From: Pseudanabaena sp. PCC 7367
GTDB taxonomy: Bacteria; Cyanobacteriota; Cyanobacteriia; Pseudanabaenales; Pseudanabaenaceae
Assembly (NCBI RefSeq): GCF_000317065.1
Contig: NC_019701.1
Coordinates: forward strand, 2,418,501-2,482,500
Reading direction: 5' to 3'
Length of the DNA stretch: 64,000 bases
In this document: piece by piece, positions 43,697 to 52,811 of the stretch
Layout of the letters: the number at the start of each line of letters is the position of its first letter
How positions within the stretch are numbered: the stretch's first letter is position 1
Position numbers and translations under genes: made by a program
The notes under the pieces: generated by a model
The model's database searches: none
What the model was told of the DNA's origin: nothing
What the model saw: only the letters and a program-made list of their open reading frames with translations

Positions 43697-45349
43697 ATGG
43701 ACACGTATTGCACCCGCCCCAATTGCTCACGCCCCCAAAATTCCTTTCCTGATCTTGATCACAGCAAAACCATCAAGACCATAAATCAAAAATTTTGCAC
43801 CAATTGTGGCATGCCCCAGATCTTGGCAGGTCGCTACATTGTAACTAAGCCCCTGGCGCGGGGTGGATTTGGTGCTACCTTTGTAGCCCGCGATCGCTAC
43901 ACCCCAGGGATGCGCGATTGTGTGATTAAGCAGCTCTTGCCCACCGGCTTGAATCCTCAGCAAATGGAGATCGCCAAGCAAATGTTTGAGCGTGAAGGGG
44001 TGGTGCTCGAAGACTTGGGCAGGCATCCCCAGATCCCCGATCTGCTGGCCTATTTTGAATTAGAAATACCGGGCTTGCAAGCTGGCACTGCCGATGAATT
44101 TTTCTATTTAGCCCAGGAGTTCATTGATGGGTTTACCCTGGAGCAACTGGTAGAAAAAACTGGTGCCATGTCCGAGCAGGAAGTCAGCAGTATTTTAACC
44201 AGCCTGCTGCCAGTGTTGCAGTTTGTGCATGATCGCGGCTCGATCCATCGGGATATCAAGCCTTCTAATATTATGGCGCGTAAAACCGATGGCCAGTTTT
44301 ATTTACTAGATTTTGGCGCAGTAAAGCAAATTACCACCACTACCCCAGGGCAAAAAGCTCGCTCCACTGGTATTTTTACGCCTGGATATGGTGCACCTGA
44401 ACAAATGCGTGGCGATCATGTTTTGCCTGCGTCTGATCTATATGCCTTTGGCGTTACTTGTATTTGTTTGCTAACGGCGAAGCAACCGGAGGAGTTGTTT
44501 GATGTCAGTGCCAATCGTTTTGATCCTAGTTGGCAATTGCTGGTTCCTGCTGGGGTGAGCGATCGATTAGTTCAGGTGTTGGCAATGATGATCAAAAATG
44601 CCCCTAACGATCGTTATCAATCGGCGAGCGCGGTGTATGAAGCCCTGGCTGGTAAACCAATGCCCACTGGCATGACTACGGCGTTTAATGCTGCCCCAAA
44701 TCCGCGCTTTACTCAACCACCTCAGCCTTCCCAAGCATCATCATCCACGCCAGTTCCAAATCAACCTGTTCAGTATCAGCAGCAGCCGATCGCTCCACCC
44801 CCTGCGGCTGCCCCAATTTCGCCTCCTAGGTCAGCTCAACCAGCTCAGCCAATGCGACCACAAGCATCATCGCAACCATTACCAGCTCAAGCACCCCAAA
44901 ATCCTGTACCTGCCAATCCCATTAACCCTCCACCAGTAAAGCAAAAGCAGCGCACCCCATTTGTGTTAGCTGCACCGATCGCCAAGCAACTTTTTGCTGC
45001 CTTCCTCGTTGGATTTGAGGCATCTTTAGCAGGGATTGTTGGTTTAGCTTTCTTCGGAGCAATAGAGCTTGGACTCTTGGCTACGGCCGCGATCGGCATT
45101 TTTTTAGTTATTCTGCGTGCTACTAGCCTGCTGGATAACAAAGATATGCTGGTGATTGCTTTGCTGATGGTGGGTGGGTTTTGGGCGGCGGTTTTCTTTG
45201 GTCTGCTTAATATTACTGGCTTAGTAATTTTAATTAGTATTACCTCACCGGTAATCGCCCTGTTGATCGCGGCAATGGCAGGTTTGGGTGCAATGGCGTT
45301 TATGACCCTATTTCGCCTAATTTTTGGAATTTTATATGCTTTGCTGTGA
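43697..45349 (+). CDS. Membrane Ser/Thr protein kinase with N-terminal Cys4 motif
   Basis: The 550-residue Hanks-type kinase has a small N-terminal zinc-binding motif (Cys5, Cys10, Cys34, Cys37). The kinase domain covers about 45-315, with glycine loop ARGGFGATF, Lys78, HRDIKPSN (184-191), DFG (205-207) and the activation segment ending GTFTPGYGAPEQ-like (GIFTPGYGAPEQ). A Pro/Gln-rich linker (about 325-415) leads to three or four transmembrane helices at the C-terminus. All catalytic residues are intact. The N-terminal cysteine motif is frequent in cyanobacterial kinases of this class. Its substrates cannot be inferred from the neighbours. Confidence 0.92.
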   Translation: MDTYCTRPNCSRPQNSFPDLDHSKTIKTINQKFCTNCGMPQILAGRYIVTKPLARGGFGATFVARDRYTPGMRDCVIKQLLPTGLNPQQMEIAKQMFEREGVVLEDLGRHPQIPDLLAYFELEIPGLQAGTADEFFYLAQEFIDGFTLEQLVEKTGAMSEQEVSSILTSLLPVLQFVHDRGSIHRDIKPSNIMARKTDGQFYLLDFGAVKQITTTTPGQKARSTGIFTPGYGAPEQMRGDHVLPASDLYAFGVTCICLLTAKQPEELFDVSANRFDPSWQLLVPAGVSDRLVQVLAMMIKNAPNDRYQSASAVYEALAGKPMPTGMTTAFNAAPNPRFTQPPQPSQASSSTPVPNQPVQYQQQPIAPPPAAAPISPPRSAQPAQPMRPQASSQPLPAQAPQNPVPANPINPPPVKQKQRTPFVLAAPIAKQLFAAFLVGFEASLAGIVGLAFFGAIELGLLATAAIGIFLVILRATSLLDNKDMLVIALLMVGGFWAAVFFGLLNITGLVILISITSPVIALLIAAMAGLGAMAFMTLFRLIFGILYALL

Positions 45350-45429
45350 TTGTTAGCTGGGGATAAAAAAATTAAAATTTAATCACTATAGGGTCTAATT
45401 CCCCGCCGCTTGCGGCGTAATATACTTTT

Positions 45430-45882
45430 GTGAGCCAGTACATTCATAAAAGTCATAATGTAAGCGTCTTGTTATATCACTTAGTATTTCCAGCTAAGTA
45501 TAGAAGGGCAGTGTTTAGCCCGGAAGTAGACCAGGTTTTAAAAGAGGTTTGCCTGGAGATAGAAAAGCGATATCAAATCAATTTTCTAGAGATAGGAACA
45601 GATGGCGATCACGTGCATCTGCTGGTGCAATCAGTGCCGACATACAGTGTTACCAAAATTGTGAGAGTGATCAAGAGTATAAGTGCTAGAGAAATATTTA
45701 GTAGATGTCCAGAAGTGAAGCGTCAGTTATGGGGCGGTGAATTTTGGAGTGATGGATATTTTGCCAGTACGGTAGGCAAACATGGCGATGAGAATATGAT
45801 TACAAATTATGTTAAAGAGCAAGGTAAAGGGTATCAAAAGTTGCATGAGAACAGACAACTAGAGATATTCCCAATACAATAA
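45430..45882 (+). CDS. tnpA: IS200/IS605-family transposase TnpA
   Basis: The 150-residue HUH single-strand transposase starts at GTG 45430. The metal-binding HUH motif is HVHLL (in DGDHVHLLVQ), and the catalytic tyrosine is in NYVKEQGKGYQKL near the C-terminus. HLVFPAKYRRAVF is the family N-terminus. The length is normal and there is no frameshift. Elements of this family move by peel-and-paste during replication. It lies 80 bases after the kinase gene. Confidence 0.93.
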   Translation: MSQYIHKSHNVSVLLYHLVFPAKYRRAVFSPEVDQVLKEVCLEIEKRYQINFLEIGTDGDHVHLLVQSVPTYSVTKIVRVIKSISAREIFSRCPEVKRQLWGGEFWSDGYFASTVGKHGDENMITNYVKEQGKGYQKLHENRQLEIFPIQ

Positions 45883-45890
45883 ATTGAATA

Positions 45891-45916
45891 CCCCGCTGCT
45901 TGCGGCGGGGTTTTTT
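45891..45916 (+). terminator. IS200 right-end hairpin acting as terminator
   Basis: A nine-pair GC-rich stem (one T-G pair) with a two-base loop is followed by TTTTTT, directly after tnpA. Confidence 0.8.
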
Positions 45917-45994
45917 ATTGATCAAGCCAGGGTTGTCTTAGGTTTGACAACCAAAAAATCACGATCTTAGTTATGTAAGATCAAACCCGATCGA

Positions 45995-46033
45995 TCGCCC
46001 ATCGTAATCGCCCATCGTAATCACCCATCGTAA
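45995..46033. repeat. 13-bp tandem repeat, three copies
   Basis: TCGCCCATCGTAA occurs at 45995-46007 and 46008-46020, followed by TCACCCATCGTAA at 46021-46033, about 75 bases before aroQ. Confidence 0.95.
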
Positions 46034-46107
46034 AAACATGGCGATCGCTATAATTCAATTACTTAAATTAGTTGAAATTAGTTGCTTAATAACCAGGATC
46101 AGAAAAG

Positions 46108-46542
46108 TTGAAAATACTAGTCTTGCATGGCCCCAACCTGAATATGCTGGGTTTGCGGGAACCCGAAATCTATGGCAGTTTCAGCTTGGCCGATATTAAT
46201 CAAATCTTGATTGCAGATGCCGAAAAACTTGGGGCTAGCTTAGAATTTTTGCAATCAAACCATGAAGGGGCGCTGGTCGATGCGATCCATGCTGCTTTTA
46301 ATCAAAAAGCTGGGATTTTGATCAATCCAGGTGCATATACCCATACTAGTGTGGCGATTCGGGATGCGATCGCAGCAGTGCATCTACCCACTGTCGAGGT
46401 GCATCTTAGCAATGTCTATAAGCGGGAGGAATTTCGCCACCATTCCTATATTGCGCCGGTGGCAGTTGGCCAAATCAGCGGCTTTGGGGTGAATAGCTAT
46501 CGACTTGGTCTACAAGCCTTAGTACAACATCTAACTGGCTAA
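46108..46542 (+). CDS. aroQ: Type II 3-dehydroquinate dehydratase
   Basis: The 144-residue shikimate-pathway enzyme converts 3-dehydroquinate to 3-dehydroshikimate. Motifs include [30 protein letters not shown] and EVHLSN. The tyrosine of the active-site loop is in REPEIYG. It starts with TTG at 46108, since no ATG lies before the conserved LVLHGPNLN. The length is normal for the dodecameric type II family. It appears monocistronic. Confidence 0.96.
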   Translation: MKILVLHGPNLNMLGLREPEIYGSFSLADINQILIADAEKLGASLEFLQSNHEGALVDAIHAAFNQKAGILINPGAYTHTSVAIRDAIAAVHLPTVEVHLSNVYKREEFRHHSYIAPVAVGQISGFGVNSYRLGLQALVQHLTG

Positions 46543-46929
46543 CTGGTGCTTAACGCCGTTAGACATATTAATCTTAATCATATTAGACATAGCAAATGCT
46601 AGAAATATCAGGAATATTAGAAATATTTAAAACCCAGAGCAAGCAGCATTTTCTTTAATAAATTATTAATAGCAAATTATTAAAAGTCCAGGCTTTGTCC
46701 TCATTAATCTTTTGAGCGATCGACTGGAAAAGCAGTAGCCAAGCTAACCAGTATTTCCATAATTAGTAATCACACATATTTAATTCGGCAAGCGCATATA
46801 TTAATAATATTCACCCGTGGGGTTGAGATCGCCCCGATCGTTATTCGCTAAAAATCCTTTATACTACTAACCCATAATTACCACTAACCCATAATTTCGA
46901 TCGGTTAGGTAAATAGCTAAGCAGCCAGC
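46543..46929. other. Intergenic region with a short direct repeat
   Basis: This 387-base AT-rich gap lies between aroQ and the convergent FeoA-domain gene. ACTAACCCATAATT is repeated at 46866-46879 and 46883-46896. No gene or clear terminator was seen. Confidence 0.6.
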
Positions 46930-47385
46930 CTAGCTTAAGGCTGTGACCATGATCTGTTCGGTTAAACTCTGACCCAGCCCAATTTGCCTGGTGCCGATCG
47001 TAATGATCACCGAACCACTAGACTTATGGCTGATCACTTGAAACTCCGTGCCCGGTAGCAATCCCATTTCCAGAAAACTTCTTTTGCGGCCACCCCTGAA
47101 CCAAGCGATCCGCCCGATTTGCCCCACAGAAGCGATCGCAATCGGGAATGATTGGCTATTGCCCAATACCTGGATCTCTCCATCCGCACTAACAGCTATG
47201 CTCTGAGTTTTAGGCTGATCTGAGTTTTCAGGATTTATGTCCTGATTCGCAATGCTGAGAGGATCTGCATCCAGACCTCGCTCACTGTAGAAAGTAAAAC
47301 CGCGCTGGCGAAATGATTTTGCCTCAAGGCCAGACAGAGCTTGTTTGGCTCGATCGGGTAAATTGGGGTTTTGCAACTGTTGCAT
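46930..47385 (-). CDS. FeoA-domain protein
   Basis: The 151-residue protein has a C-terminal SH3-like FeoA domain (about 82-150), with the diagnostic RSFLEMGLLPGTEFQVI and IGLGQSLTEQIMV. The N-terminal 80 residues are polar, with AKQALSGLEAKSFRQRGF, and are not a known domain. FeoA proteins assist the FeoB ferrous-iron transporter, while stand-alone FeoA domains also occur in regulators. No feoB is in the window. It is divergent from the ferric-iron binding protein gene, which suggests an iron-related role. Confidence 0.75.
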   Translation of the reverse strand: MQQLQNPNLPDRAKQALSGLEAKSFRQRGFTFYSERGLDADPLSIANQDINPENSDQPKTQSIAVSADGEIQVLGNSQSFPIAIASVGQIGRIAWFRGGRKRSFLEMGLLPGTEFQVISHKSSGSVIITIGTRQIGLGQSLTEQIMVTALS

Positions 47386-48112
47386 AAGATTATTAATTAG
47401 TTTGCTGGGTGAGTCAAAATATAATTTGAGTTTGATTAGCGATCGCGTTTGGGTAATTGCTTGGCTTGGTGGTAGATTTGCTTGGCATTAAACTTGTCAG
47501 CAGTTTAGTTAAGCAAACCAAAAACCTCGTCATTATGGCTAAATTAGCCCTTAAAGTGTTTTTCTGTTTGTTTTTATAAACTTCAGTAGCCTGATTTAGG
47601 TTTAGCGATCTTGTGATTGTGACTAAGTTGTAACAATTCTTTTGCCATAACCTCTTGCACCTATTGAAAATAATTTTTATATTTAGTGCAAATGATTCGC
47701 AATAAGTTTAAAATAAAAGCACATTGAAATGCAATAGCTTGGCTAGCGATCGCTAGAGATTTTGTTGCCATACTTAACAATTTTGCCGCCAGGACAGCCG
47801 AACTTAGTTTTGGGAACTGGTGATTACTGGTGATTACCTCTGGTGGGGCATGAGCTGGGGATGGTTAATCAGGTGATTATCAACCCTACTGCTTAGTCCC
47901 TTTGGAGTAAGTAAGTGCCTTTGGAGTAAGTAATCAGAATGATTGGCATAATTGGCTCGATTGCAGCGGTTCATTGGGTGATGCCGATTGCTGTAGTTGA
48001 GGCTGAATTGTTGAGATAGATGGGATTAAGGCTCCGATCGTGAGGCTAGTTCAAGTAGTTGATTAGATATTTGTTTATTTAGGAAATTCAGGTAGTTAGG
48101 ACGTTTGGAGTT
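47386..48112. promoter_or_regulatory. Divergent control region of the FeoA-domain gene and futA
   Basis: This 727-base gap contains GAAAATAATTTTTATATTT (47666-47684), which matches the 19-bp Fur-box consensus at 12 positions by eye. That is weak for such AT-rich DNA. It also holds a 10-bp tandem repeat CTGGTGATTA (47817-47836) and a 16-bp direct repeat CCTTTGGAGTAAGTAA (47899-47914, 47918-47933). No ORF is credible. Confidence 0.4.
47899..47933. repeat. 16-bp direct repeat upstream of futA
   Basis: CCTTTGGAGTAAGTAA occurs twice with a 3-base spacer. Confidence 0.9.
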
Positions 48113-49165
48113 ATGAGTAAAGTTTCACGAAGAACATTATTAGGGGCTGGGACGGCAGCCTTGGCGATCGCCGCCGGCAAATTGGCCAACCCTGGCTCAG
48201 TTGGTGCCCAATCAAAACAGCTAAACCTTTATTCATCAAGGCATTACAACACCGATAGTGAACTGTATGACGGTTTTACCAGGCGCACTGGGATCAAGGT
48301 GAACTTGATTGAAGGCAAAGGGGACGCACTGATCGAGCGGATTGTGAGTGAGGGACGGAATAGCCCAGCGGATATTTTTCTCACCGTTGATGCTGGTAGG
48401 CTCTGGAAGGCAGAGCAGCGCGGTATTTTTGCGCCAGTCGATTCAAATGTGCTGAAGAGTAAAATCCCTGCCAGCTTCAGGCATCCCAATAACCTCTGGT
48501 TTGGCTTTTCCAAGCGAGCCCGTGTAGTGATGTATAACCGCGATACGGTTAATCCAGCTCGGTTGTCTACCTATGAAGATTTGGCTACCCCTAAGTGGCG
48601 GGGCAAGATTTTGATTCGCTCGTCCAGCAATGTTTATAACCAATCGCTGGTGGCCTGGTTGATCGCAAATCTGGGAGCGCAGGCAACGGAAGCTTGGGCA
48701 AGGGGTGTGGTGGCTAACTTTGCCAGAGAGCCCCAGGGTAATGATCGGGCTCAGATTGAAGGTGCAGCGTCGGGGATTGGTAGTTTAGCGATCGCTAATA
48801 CCTACTATCTGCCACGCTATAACGAGCCGAAAGATAAGGCCAAGATGGATGTGTTCAAGAAGATTGGCGTATATTTCCCCAAGCTGGCTAACGGTGGTAC
48901 GCACGTTAATATCAGTGGTGGTGGGATGCTTAAAAATGCCCCTAACAAGGATGCTGCTGTGCAGTTTTTAGAATATTTAGTTAGTTCTTCAGCACAGGTG
49001 TTTTTTGCCCAGGGTAATAGCGAATATCCGATTGTGAGCGGGGTTGCGATCGATCCAGTCGTGGCTAGCTTTGGTCGATTCAATGATGATGATACGAATG
49101 TATCGGTGTATGGCAGAAATGCTGCGGAAGCAGTCAGGATTATGGATCGGGTTGGCTGGAAGTAA
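48113..49165 (+). CDS. futA: Ferric-iron ABC transporter substrate-binding protein (FutA/IdiA type)
   Basis: The 350-residue periplasmic protein begins with a Tat-type signal (SRRTLLGAG at residues 5-13, then a hydrophobic stretch and a cut near GAQS). The mature part is a type II periplasmic binding fold: LNLYSSRHYNTD, NSPADIFLTVDAGRLW, WFGFSKRARVVMYN and ANTYYLPRYNEP, which supplies tyrosines typical of iron coordination in FutA proteins. It captures Fe3+ for the FutBC transporter, or protects photosystem II in IdiA-like relatives. futB and futC are not adjacent. In cyanobacteria the binding protein is often encoded apart. Confidence 0.93.
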   Translation: MSKVSRRTLLGAGTAALAIAAGKLANPGSVGAQSKQLNLYSSRHYNTDSELYDGFTRRTGIKVNLIEGKGDALIERIVSEGRNSPADIFLTVDAGRLWKAEQRGIFAPVDSNVLKSKIPASFRHPNNLWFGFSKRARVVMYNRDTVNPARLSTYEDLATPKWRGKILIRSSSNVYNQSLVAWLIANLGAQATEAWARGVVANFAREPQGNDRAQIEGAASGIGSLAIANTYYLPRYNEPKDKAKMDVFKKIGVYFPKLANGGTHVNISGGGMLKNAPNKDAAVQFLEYLVSSSAQVFFAQGNSEYPIVSGVAIDPVVASFGRFNDDDTNVSVYGRNAAEAVRIMDRVGWK

Positions 49166-49195
49166 CTCTATTTGCTTTTAATCCAATTATTCCAA

Positions 49196-50683
49196 TTATT
49201 CCAAGCGATGAAATAAATCATCACCTGGATCATATTGCCACACTTCGCCCCGGGGTTGCTGTTTGGGTTGTTTTCGACACCATCCGGCAAAGCCGGGGTT
49301 TAACTTATAACGATTGAGGGTGTGGTTGCTGACTTCTAGTCTCTGGGCAAGTTCAACCTGGGTGAGGCGATCGGGAATTGTTTCTGTTTCAGTTGCGGTG
49401 GTGGCCAGATTAATTAAATTATCCAAAAAAGATAAATCTTGCCGATCGCGGTTAGGCTTGACTGCATCCGTAAAAATTTCCACCTTTGGTTCACTCTGGT
49501 GCATGGGATCTGGGGGTGATTCAATTTCTGCGGTGGGATTTAAATTGTTTGCCGCAGCGGGATCGGTATTTTTTTGATCCCCTAATTGAGTATTTTGCGC
49601 ATCGGGGCGATCGCTTTGCTTAGTTGTACTTGCTGTATCTGCATCTATATCTGCATCATTATTTTCTTGACTGGCTGATGCTTGGGGATTTCCTGCTGAA
49701 TCCCGATCGCTTGATGTGGCTACTGGTTCCGGTGCGAAAATTACTTCCACATCGATCGCATCATTATTTTCGTGATCCGCTCTGGCCGCATCTGAGTCAG
49801 ATGGAGTTCTTGGCTCAGCGCGATCGTCACTACTGATTTCTGGATCAGAAGCATCAGAAGCATCATTGGGATCAGTGGGATCAGGGTCGGGCGCAAAAAT
49901 TGGCCGAATCTCATAATGCACCTTCAAGCCTGCCTTGCGTTCCCGCTCCGCTTGCTCTAAAAATCGATTTGCCTGCCATTCGCTATCGAAGGTGTCCACC
50001 TGGCGTAGCGTATCTTTACGCCGCCGTTCTAGATATGCCCACACCTCCCAGGCGATCGGTTCTGGCTCATGATCTGGTTGCTCCGTTGATTCCTCTGATT
50101 TTGTCGCTTGTTCATGTGCGGGGGATTGATCGGCAGCTGTCGCTGGAGCAGGTTGATTAATGGCAGGATCGCTGGGAAATGGTGGCTCTGGAATGGGGGG
50201 ATTGAATCCAGCGGGGCTGAAATTAGAAAATTGAAAATTGGCAGCCTGCTGACTGAAGGTTGTACCAGGATTGGTTGGTGTTGTTTGATTAGTTGAGCCC
50301 TGGATGTCTTTGTTTGGAGCGGTAGGTGGACTAGAAGCGGCTCCAGTTTGATTGGGATGCTCAGGTAGATCGCTGAGATCGATCGCGCTTAGGGTATTGT
50401 CCAGGCTGTCAAGACGATTGCTCAAGTAATCTATGCGCTGCGCCAACTCACCCACCGCATTGAGCAGGCTAGGATCTGGCGATCGCGGTTGCTGATCTAG
50501 CTGGCTTGACTGCGATCGATTAGCCTGCGCCGAGCCCTCAGTGCCAGAGATCAAGAACTGCACCAACACCGCAATCAGCGCTTCTGAGTCCGAGGTATAT
50601 TTGTGTTGCTGTTTCCAACCACAAAACAGCTCATATAGCTTGGGGGGTAAATGGCAAGATAAGTGGGGATAATCTTCCGACAT
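49196..50683 (-). CDS. Putative DNA-binding protein with long acidic disordered centre
   Basis: I place the start at ATG 50683 (MSEDYPHLSC), because the 16 codons upstream look non-coding. The resulting protein of 495 residues has an N-terminal helical segment (SCHLPPKLYELF to ALIAVLVQFL). A very long Asp/Glu/Ser/Pro/Thr-rich region is interrupted by one ordered helix-rich block (WEVWAYLERRRKDTLRQVDTF then NRFLEQAERERKAGLKVHYEI). The C-terminal domain has a helix-turn-helix-like LTQVELAQRLEVSNHTLNRY followed by GEVWQYDPGDDLFHRL. The C-terminus suggests specific DNA binding, which is inference. The role is unknown. It is convergent with futA (30 bases). Confidence 0.65.
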   Translation of the reverse strand: MSEDYPHLSCHLPPKLYELFCGWKQQHKYTSDSEALIAVLVQFLISGTEGSAQANRSQSSQLDQQPRSPDPSLLNAVGELAQRIDYLSNRLDSLDNTLSAIDLSDLPEHPNQTGAASSPPTAPNKDIQGSTNQTTPTNPGTTFSQQAANFQFSNFSPAGFNPPIPEPPFPSDPAINQPAPATAADQSPAHEQATKSEESTEQPDHEPEPIAWEVWAYLERRRKDTLRQVDTFDSEWQANRFLEQAERERKAGLKVHYEIRPIFAPDPDPTDPNDASDASDPEISSDDRAEPRTPSDSDAARADHENNDAIDVEVIFAPEPVATSSDRDSAGNPQASASQENNDADIDADTASTTKQSDRPDAQNTQLGDQKNTDPAAANNLNPTAEIESPPDPMHQSEPKVEIFTDAVKPNRDRQDLSFLDNLINLATTATETETIPDRLTQVELAQRLEVSNHTLNRYKLNPGFAGWCRKQPKQQPRGEVWQYDPGDDLFHRLE

Positions 50684-50974
50684 GGCTAAGTTTGGCCTCA
50701 AACAAACATGGTGGACATCACGCCTAAACACATAATGCCCACCCTACCTGATTTATTTATTGAGCACATTTAAGCTTACTGGCTTAATACTTACTCACTT
50801 TTACTGACTAATTTATTGACTAATTTGTTGACTATTAGTGCAGTATGTCGATTGTAGATCAAACCGTTAAACAACTATACGATCGCCGTTAGCAAATTAA
50901 TTAACTCTAGTCACTCTGGTAACTCTAGTAATTAGCAATAATCAGCGATCGAAAGTATAAAAACTGAGCAAGAT

Positions 50975-51886
<912 letters not shown>

Positions 51887-52065
51887 TTAACCAACGTTGT
51901 AATTCATAGCTTGAGCTTATTCGCCAGCGCCAGAGCTATTAGATCATAACCTTAATCTGAACCTTAATTTGGGCTATGCCAACCTGACGGCGATCGAACC
52001 TGATCTAATAATTTTTTTTAGTGTAATTGAGGCAGTTACTATGGACGACTGAGAATTGATGCTGA

Positions 52066-52093
52066 CAGCTACACAATTGCAGCTACACAATTG
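52066..52093. repeat. 14-bp perfect tandem duplication
   Basis: CAGCTACACAATTG occurs at 52066-52079 and 52080-52093, between petH and ilvB. Confidence 0.95.
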
Positions 52094-52665
52094 TGGGATC
52101 AAGCGTTCTCAACCGTGCCAATTAGATTATTTAAGCTCAACTACTTTGCTTTACTATTCTTTACGCTACTTACTTTGTAATCTAACCATAAACAAGTGTC
52201 GGTAACTAAAAGAACATCGCTAAACATAACTACAACAATTGCAAAGAAATGTTAACAATATTGATTTGAGTTAGCGATCGCTACACCAGACGCTTTGATC
52301 ACAAACCTTTGTGTGTGAAGGGCTCTAAGTTGCCTGGGATCGGCGATTGGCCTCGCTTGGTCATGTTAGGATACGAGTTGAACCGATTACGGTCATCGTG
52401 GTGTTGCTACCTTAATGCTTAATGCGGATTGAAATGTAGATGGATAGAATAAAAAGTAGATAGATAGTTCTATCTGTTTCTACCTCCACAGAGTGTAGAT
52501 ATCCTAAAATAATTAAATCTTTGCTCATTCACTACTTAATCACTACTTAAACTGAAGGTCACTCAAGTCAGGTTTGGGTGATTTAAGGTGGAAGCGATCG
52601 AATATCTATGGCGATTTATATGTTCACCTAGAAATTGGTGGAACAGCTTGGTGAACACCAAGGCA

Positions 52666-52695
52666 ATTGATTAATGCATTGATTAATACATTGAT
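52666..52695. repeat. 12-bp tandem repeat, two and a half copies
   Basis: ATTGATTAATGC, ATTGATTAATAC and ATTGAT follow each other about 115 bases before ilvB. Confidence 0.9.
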
Positions 52696-52811
52696 AGATC
52701 GAAGTTCATCGCACCTTTAAACTTTGTTATCGTATTTCTAATTAAGTATTTTTTCTAATTTAAGTATTTGTACAGGCTAAGGGATCTTTCGAGGATTACT
52801 AGGAGGCAGAT

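Larger units (their letters stand above)
45404..45916 (+). mobile_element. IS200-type single-gene insertion sequence
   Basis: The tnpA gene is bracketed by hairpins of closely related sequence: left CGCCGC-TT-GCGGCG (45404-45417) and right CCCCGCTGC-TT-GCGGCGGGG (45891-45910). Such subterminal hairpins are what the IS200/IS605 transposase recognises in single-stranded DNA. The right one is followed by six T and doubles as a terminator. The exact cleavage points were not determined and lie a little outside the limits given. No tnpB is present. Confidence 0.8.
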
